DNA of 10,329 nt. It comes from an uncultured Coriobacteriaceae bacterium. GTDB lineage: Bacteria > Actinomycetota > Coriobacteriia > Coriobacteriales > Eggerthellaceae. The position numbers and the translations under genes are program-made. Location of the stretch: contig USJN01000032.1 in assembly GCA_900554945.1 (NCBI GenBank), positions 1 to 10,329 on the forward strand. The letters run 5' to 3'. How positions within the stretch are numbered: the first letter of the stretch is position 1; each line of letters opens with the position of its first letter. The notes under the pieces were generated by a model. That model was given only the letters and a program-made list of their open reading frames with translations, was not told where the DNA came from and searched no databases. Below, in pieces: positions 6,939-10,329 of the stretch.

Positions 6939-8714
6939 ATGAGTGCAGCTAAGACACAGTTCAAAAGGGATTGGTTCATCCTCACCTCTCTCGTTTCGAA
7001 GGATTTCAAGCTCAAATATCGACGAAGCATGCTCGGCGTGCTGTGGTCGGTGCTGAATCCCCTGCTCATGATGATCGTGCTCACCGCAGTGTTCTCCGTG
7101 GTGTTCCGGTTCGACATCCCAAACTTCCCCGTCTACCTGATCCTCGGCCAAACCCTGTTCACGTTCATGAGCGATGCCACATCGGGCGCCATGAGCTCCA
7201 TCATCGATTCGGCTCCTCTCATCAAGAAGATCCGCATCAACAAGATGCTGTTCCCCCTTGAGAAAGTCGTGTTCAGTCTGCTGAACTTCGCCATCTCGCT
7301 CGTCGCCGTGGCGGCGGTCATCGCCTTCTTCCAGATCCCCCTTACATGGAACATCCTGCTCCTGCCGCTTCTGCTGTTCTACATCTTCCTGTTCTGCCTC
7401 GGCCTTGGGCTGCTGCTGTCGTCACTCGCCGTGTTCTTCCGCGACGTCATGCATCTTTGGGGCGTCGTGCTGACCGCCTGGACGTACGCGACGCCTCTGT
7501 TCTATCCCACCAGCATCCTCACGGACTGGATGTGGACCATCATGCAGTTCAATCCCATGTACTATTACGTCACCTATTTCCGCGACATCGCCCTCAACGG
7601 CGTGACGCCGAGCCTGGGAGCGAATGTCATCTGCCTCGGCTGCGGCGTCGCCACCCTCGTCATCGGGTTCGCCGTGTTCACGCTCTCGGCGGTTTTCGGC
7701 GCGGCATGCGAGAACGTCTACTTCTTCGTGACGATGCGCCTTCTCGCGACGGGGGTCGGCTGGGGCATCACGTACACAGCAGCCCTCTCCATCCTCGCCG
7801 ACCTGTTCCCCGACGAAGCAGAGCACGGCAAATACGTCGGCTGGTACAACTCGGCGATGTCGGCCATTGGCGCCCTGCTCGCATACGGCGCAGGCGTCTT
7901 GGCCGCAGGATCGTGGCAGAACGCCTACGCGATGTACCTCATCGCGATCCCGGTCCTTGTCATGCTGGCGGTGTTCCTGCCGAGCTTCCCTCCCACGCGA
8001 GGCGTTGCGACCTCGGTTCAGGAGGTCAAGGGCGCGTCGGCGAGCTCGGTCGCCGCGCTCGCCCGGGGGCTGTTCCCTTTCCAAGAACGAGACAGGGCGC
8101 CGCAGGGATGGTGGAAGAGGCTCGCCGCATTGTCGATCCAGGTGTTCCTCGTCGCGACACTCTATTTCGTCATCCTCTACTTGGTGGCGCTCTACGTCGC
8201 CGATACGGGCGTGGGCAACGAGGCGTTCTCCGGCATGCTCATGTCGATCATGACGATAGGGACGGCATTGAGCTCCCTTGTTTTCGGGTTCTTCTACAAG
8301 AGGTTCAAGAACAGCGTCTATATCCCCGCGCTGTTTGCGATCTCATTCGTTTTCCTCGCACTCGCGAAGTTCCCCATCGCGCCCGTAATCGTAGCAGCCC
8401 TCGCGATCGCGGGACTCGCCTGGCCGTTCTACTTCTGCTACTTCTACACCCGCTGTACCGAAATCGTGCCCTCCACGAAGCAGAGCACGGCCACGAGCAT
8501 CGTTGCCGCGGCCGACGGTCTCGCGGTCACCGCAAGCTCATTCTTGCTGACCGGGACGATTGCGGCGACGGGGGGAAGCTGTCTGGACGCCTATCAGATG
8601 TTCGGCTTTACCATGCTGGCGATAGCCATCGCATCCTCCCTGGCGGCGATTGCCCGCGTGGCCAGAAGGAAAAGCTCCGCCAGCTTCGATACCACCCATA
8701 CTCTCATCAGGTGA
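6939..8714 (+). CDS. Chimera: ABC-2 polysaccharide-export permease fused to a 5'-truncated MFS transporter
   Basis: A 591-residue open frame made of two unrelated transporters. Residues 1 to about 245 are a near-complete ABC-2 exporter permease: the KLKYRRSMLGVLWSVLNPLL signature (24-43), five clear helices, FNPMYYYVTYFRDIAL (204-219) and a sixth helix ending at VIGFAVF (241-247). The basic tail that usually follows is missing. From about 243 the sequence is a major facilitator protein entering at its third helix: MRLLATGVGWGITYTAALSI (266-285), then ADLFPDEAEHGKY (287-299), a polar central loop (352-392) and six more helices ending at 573. MFS helices 1-2 and the substrate-gating loop after helix 2 are absent. 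ATG at 6939 has AGAGAGG about 14 bases upstream. No stop or frameshift interrupts the joint near 7650-7690. It is divergent from the glycopolymer genes and has no ATPase gene beside it. Function is doubtful: it could be a recent deletion product, an assembly artefact, or a retained permease with a passenger domain. Confidence 0.85.
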   Translation: MSAAKTQFKRDWFILTSLVSKDFKLKYRRSMLGVLWSVLNPLLMMIVLTAVFSVVFRFDIPNFPVYLILGQTLFTFMSDATSGAMSSIIDSAPLIKKIRINKMLFPLEKVVFSLLNFAISLVAVAAVIAFFQIPLTWNILLLPLLLFYIFLFCLGLGLLLSSLAVFFRDVMHLWGVVLTAWTYATPLFYPTSILTDWMWTIMQFNPMYYYVTYFRDIALNGVTPSLGANVICLGCGVATLVIGFAVFTLSAVFGAACENVYFFVTMRLLATGVGWGITYTAALSILADLFPDEAEHGKYVGWYNSAMSAIGALLAYGAGVLAAGSWQNAYAMYLIAIPVLVMLAVFLPSFPPTRGVATSVQEVKGASASSVAALARGLFPFQERDRAPQGWWKRLAALSIQVFLVATLYFVILYLVALYVADTGVGNEAFSGMLMSIMTIGTALSSLVFGFFYKRFKNSVYIPALFAISFVFLALAKFPIAPVIVAALAIAGLAWPFYFCYFYTRCTEIVPSTKQSTATSIVAAADGLAVTASSFLLTGTIAATGGSCLDAYQMFGFTMLAIAIASSLAAIARVARRKSSASFDTTHTLIR

Positions 8715-8736
8715 ATGAAGGAAATTTCTCGCCCTT

Positions 8737-8996
8737 CGCCCGCTTGACGACTTCCCTGAGCGAGCGGGTCTTCAGCCGCCGCCCCATGGTCTTGTTCGAC
8801 AGCGACACGAAGAGCGGCCCCTCTGTCCCAGTTCCCTGCGCATCGACAGGTAGGCGTAGATCGGGCGCACCGCGGAGTCGGTCAGCACGACGAAGCCGCC
8901 TTTCTGCTCCCTGCCCTTGCCCTGCACGTAGAGACATGCATAAGCGCCGCGAAGCGCGAGGGGCGCCGTCGCAGGGTCGCCACAATTGGGGCGCAC
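8737..8996 (-). pseudogene. Tyrosine recombinase (phage-integrase family) remnant, frameshifted and truncated at both ends
   Basis: Two minus-strand frames together give the middle of a tyrosine-recombinase catalytic domain. The upstream frame (8996 to about 8828) reads A-C-L-Y-V-Q-G-K-G-R-E-Q-K, the beta-hairpin with the conserved Lys, then F-V-V-L-T-D-S and I-Y-A-Y-L-S-M-R. The next frame (about 8820 to 8737) continues PLFVSLSNKTMGRRLKTRS then L-R-E-V-V-K-R, which is the expected continuation. A one-base shift near 8820-8830 separates them. The first catalytic Arg region, the H-x-x-R motif and the Tyr are all missing, so it cannot be active. Homology stops about 22 bases beyond the stop of the fusion gene, which converges on it. 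The family call rests on the motif order; the kind of element it came from cannot be told. Confidence 0.72.
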
Positions 8997-9007
8997 CTTC
9001 GAAGGAA

Positions 9008-9085
9008 AGAATTGCCGAACGACATCGGGCGGCCGTCGATGTCGTTCTGAAGGAGGTAAATCTGGCTAACCCCCTCGGCAATTCT
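9008..9085. repeat. 11-bp perfect inverted repeat (outer pair)
   Basis: AGAATTGCCGA at 9008-9018 is exactly inverted as TCGGCAATTCT at 9075-9085. The pair encloses a second perfect hairpin, whose left arm overlaps it by two bases. Two exact 11-base dyads within 80 bases are very unlikely by chance at this length. It lies directly beside the broken recombinase. Function is not known to me. Confidence 0.8.
9017..9047. repeat. Perfect 11-bp stem hairpin with 9-base loop (inner)
   Basis: GAACGACATCG (9017-9027) pairs exactly with CGATGTCGTTC (9037-9047) around the loop GGCGGCCGT. No T-run follows on either strand, so it is not a standard terminator. On the plus strand an AAGGAGGT sequence follows three bases later, but no start codon suits it. 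Confidence 0.8.
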
Positions 9086-9139
9086 GTCATTGATGCCGGT
9101 TAAGCGGGCAAGGTACGATCCATTAATAGAACCCCCCTT

Positions 9140-9168
9140 GAAGAATGGACTTCGACACATCCATCTTC
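9140..9168. repeat. Imperfect hairpin
   Basis: GAAGAATGGA (9140-9149) pairs with TCCATCTTC (9160-9168) with one bulged base and a 10-base loop. It is weaker than the neighbouring dyads, and I give it mainly because it continues the run of hairpins in this stretch. Confidence 0.5.
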
Positions 9169-9191
9169 GCTATGTCTGAGTTTATGGCCGA

Positions 9192-9236
9192 GCGGCAAGC
9201 CCCCGATTCATCTTGAAATCGGGGCTCGCTGCTTTT
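9192..9236 (+). terminator. Long terminator-like hairpin followed by TTTT
   Basis: Left arm 9192-9208 and right arm 9217-9232 pair over about 15 positions, with one G-T, one mismatch (A-C) and one bulged C, around the loop CATCTTGA. The core AGCCCC/GGGGCT next to GATT/AATC is strong. TTTT follows at 9233-9236 on the plus strand only, so it would stop rightward transcription. The nearest plus-strand gene ends 477 bases earlier, so either it ends that gene's long 3' tail or it belonged to a gene now lost. Confidence 0.6.
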
Positions 9237-9262
9237 ACGGGACGGCCAAGCGTCTCGCCCGC

Positions 9263-9715
9263 CGAACCGGCACGAATTCCGAATTGTCCCGCGAAATTCG
9301 ATTGATAATCGGAAGCTATACCGAGGTGCGAAATGCTGCTGGTAAGAAACCCCAGTTCACGGCCTCTCCTGCCCCGCCGACGTCCGCGCGCTATCGCATG
9401 CGCCGCCGACTTTCGCGGGACAGCTCGGCTTCTGTGCCAGAATCTCCCTCTCGGCGTGACGCTTGGGGGACAACCCGCGATTTGCGCCACGCCTTGCCTC
9501 CAGTCATGTCCGCCGTGGCGGGACAACTCGGGCTTCGTGCCGGAATTCGGCTGCGAGCGCCCCTCCCGCGGGACAACTCGACATCCGCGCCCGCACATCG
9601 GCCTCGCGCTTATGTATACGCAGAGCGCTCGCCCAGCGAGGCTGCACTGCCGATCTTCATCCTCATCTCTCACGCGCGTGCTCGCAAGGGACACTCGGCT
9701 GCAGGGTGCTTTCGC
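9263..9715. repeat. Cluster of diverged GGGACA repeats, about 50-base spacing, with one inverted copy
   Basis: GGGACA cores on the plus strand start at 9417, 9467, 9520, 9570 and 9688, giving spacings of 50, 53, 50 and 118. The clearest unit (9520-9550) begins GGGACAACTCGGGCTTCGTG and goes on C-C-G-G-A-A-T-T-C-G-G. Copy 9417 keeps the CTCGG, TTC, GTGCC and GAAT blocks; 9467 and 9570 are more diverged; 9688 keeps GGGACA-CTCGG only. An inverted copy lies at 9263-9291, matching the 9520 unit at about 21 of 24 bases over its GTCCC half. Copies 9291 (inverted) and 9417 also share TTTCGC before the core. Spacers are short and units too different for a CRISPR array. I do not recognise the family. 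Confidence 0.65.
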
Positions 9716-9762
9716 GTGTTCGCGCGGAGCGCTCGACCGCCGAGTACCCCGCTCCCGAACGC

Positions 9763-9791
9763 AAAGGAGGCCGCCTGGTGGGGCGACCTCC
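9763..9791 (-). terminator. Intrinsic terminator of the DAHP synthase gene
   Basis: On the minus strand GGAGGTCGCC (9791-9782) pairs with GGCGGCCTCC (9775-9766) over ten positions, one of them T-G, around the loop CCACCA. TTT follows at 9765-9763. It begins 35 bases after the stop codon at 9827. The T-run is short, but stem strength and position support a terminator. Confidence 0.7.
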
Positions 9792-9826
9792 CGTTGCACG
9801 TGTTCAACTCTCTCGGCGCGGATGCA

Positions 9827-10329
9827 CTAGACGATTTTCTTCCCGAAGACCGCCGCAATCTCGCGCAGTTCCGCCACCAGGTCGGTGAACTGGGCGGGCG
9901 TGAGCTGCTGCGGGCCATCGGAGAGTGCTGCCGGCGGGTTGGGATGCACCTCAATCATGATGGAATCGGCTCCGACCGCCACCGCTGCCTTCGCGAGCGA
10001 GGGCACAAGATCGCGCACTCCGGCCGGGTGAGACACGTCCACGCAGATGGGATAGAGGCTCTGCTTGTGGATAACGGGCACGGCCGAGATGTCGAGCGTG
10101 AAGCGCGTCGCCGTCTCGAACGTGCGCAGGCCGCGCTCGCAAAGCACGACGTTGTCGTTGCCCGCCATGGTGATGTAGTCGGTCGCGGCGAGCCACTCGG
10201 CGATGGTGCCCGCGAAACCGCGCTTGAACAGCACCATCTTATGCGAATCCTTCGTCACCTTACCGATGTTCTTCAGCAGGCTGAAGTTCTGGAAGTTGCG
10301 CGCGCCTACCTGCAGGCCGTCGACGTAGG
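9827..10329 (-). CDS. aroF: 3-deoxy-7-phosphoheptulonate (DAHP) synthase, C-terminal part (5' end off right edge)
   Basis: The last 167 codons of a DAHP synthase, the first enzyme of the shikimate pathway, which condenses phosphoenolpyruvate and erythrose-4-phosphate in the cytoplasm. The fragment starts within V-D-G-L-Q-V-G-A-R-N-F-Q-N-F, the conserved barrel segment. It continues with VLFKRGFAGTIAEWL, N-D-N-V-V-L-C-E-R-G-L-R-T-F-E-T, and CVDVSHPAGVRDLV. The family's metal ligands are visible: His in DVSH, Glu in IEVHPNPP, and Asp in LSDGPQQL. This is the type without a C-terminal regulatory extension, since the protein ends 20-odd residues later with FGKKIV; whether it has an N-terminal ACT/FL domain or a chorismate mutase fusion lies beyond the edge. 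The symbol is generic (aroF/aroG/aroA usage varies). It is unrelated to the glycopolymer locus and marks conserved chromosome. An internal GTG at 10258 is not the start. Confidence 0.93.
   Translation of the reverse strand, partial: YVDGLQVGARNFQNFSLLKNIGKVTKDSHKMVLFKRGFAGTIAEWLAATDYITMAGNDNVVLCERGLRTFETATRFTLDISAVPVIHKQSLYPICVDVSHPAGVRDLVPSLAKAAVAVGADSIMIEVHPNPPAALSDGPQQLTPAQFTDLVAELREIAAVFGKKIV

Larger units (their letters stand above)
8715..9826. other. Gene-poor junction region between the fusion gene and the DAHP synthase
   Basis: These 1.1 kb hold no intact gene that I can support. From left to right they contain a broken tyrosine-recombinase remnant (8737-8996), nested inverted repeats (9008-9085), an imperfect hairpin (9140-9168), a long terminator-like hairpin (9192-9236), diverged GGGACA repeats (9263-9715), and the terminator of the incoming minus-strand gene (9763-9791). 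Open frames here are Arg/Ser/Pro-rich in every direction and look like by-products of high GC. Confidence 0.7.

Noticed and set aside
6731..7117. Upstream extension of the large membrane protein to an ATG at 7117
   Set aside because: That part is antisense to the fusion gene and lacks family features; the ATG at 6730 has a ribosome site and begins a hydrophobic segment.
9050..9064. Perfect AAGGAGGT on the plus strand as a gene start
   Set aside because: No ATG, GTG or TTG follows at a suitable distance, and a stop comes almost at once in the nearest frame.
8882..9160. 92-codon minus-strand frame covering the inverted repeats
   Set aside because: I cannot tie it to a family. Its second half is only another frame of the recombinase remnant. 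A weak remnant of some gene at 9000-9120 is possible but not supported.
9172..9216. 14-residue plus-strand frame (M-S-E-F-M-A-E) ending at the terminator-like hairpin
   Set aside because: It has no ribosome site and runs into the left arm and loop of the hairpin; too short to support.
9417..9715. CRISPR array
   Set aside because: Repeat units differ too much from each other, the intervals between conserved parts are short and uneven, and no cas gene is present.
9182..9830. Long open frames on both strands across the repeat region
   Set aside because: They are Arg/Ser/Pro-rich and overlap repeats and a terminator; no motif or start signal.
9827..10258. Start of the DAHP synthase at the GTG of 10258
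   Set aside because: Conserved family sequence continues upstream in frame to the window edge, so this GTG is internal.

Overview
The window looks like chromosomal DNA from a high-GC Gram-positive bacterium, most likely an anaerobic actinobacterium of the Coriobacteriia (Eggerthella/Gordonibacter type). The reasons are high GC at third codon positions, a TagO-like priming enzyme next to an LCP ligase, and a long GT-C-type membrane protein of a sort common in actinobacteria. The genus is an inference from style, not a match.

Left two thirds (1-6730), all on the minus strand: a cell-wall glycopolymer locus. In transcription order it holds a GT-C-like membrane glycosyltransferase (6730-4673), two family 2 glycosyltransferases (4635-3655 and 3645-2533), a 180-base gap with a clear TATAAT box, a TagO/WecA-type polyprenyl-phosphate sugar-1-phosphate transferase (2352-1231), an LCP-family glycopolymer-peptidoglycan ligase (1218-229), and the first 55 codons of an ABC-2 polysaccharide-export permease that runs off the left edge. 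Together they can prime a glycan on undecaprenyl phosphate, extend it, export it and attach it to peptidoglycan.

Middle (6939-8714), plus strand, divergent from that locus: one 591-residue open frame that is a chimera. Residues 1 to about 245 are a second, different ABC-2 polysaccharide-export permease. Residues from about 243 to 591 are a major facilitator transporter that starts inside its third helix. The reading frame is intact through the joint, and no ABC ATPase gene is next to it. This is the most unusual object in the window.

Right third (8715-9826) has no intact gene. It starts with a frameshifted tyrosine-recombinase remnant on the minus strand (8996-8737). Next come nested perfect inverted repeats (9008-9085), two more hairpins, one of them terminator-like, and a cluster of diverged repeats built on GGGACA-x-CTCGG, four of them about 50 bases apart with one inverted copy. 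The window closes with the C-terminal 167 codons of a DAHP synthase (10329-9827, minus) followed by its own terminator hairpin. The recombinase scar, the repeats and the truncated transporter fusion together suggest a rearranged junction between the glycopolymer locus and the housekeeping aro gene.
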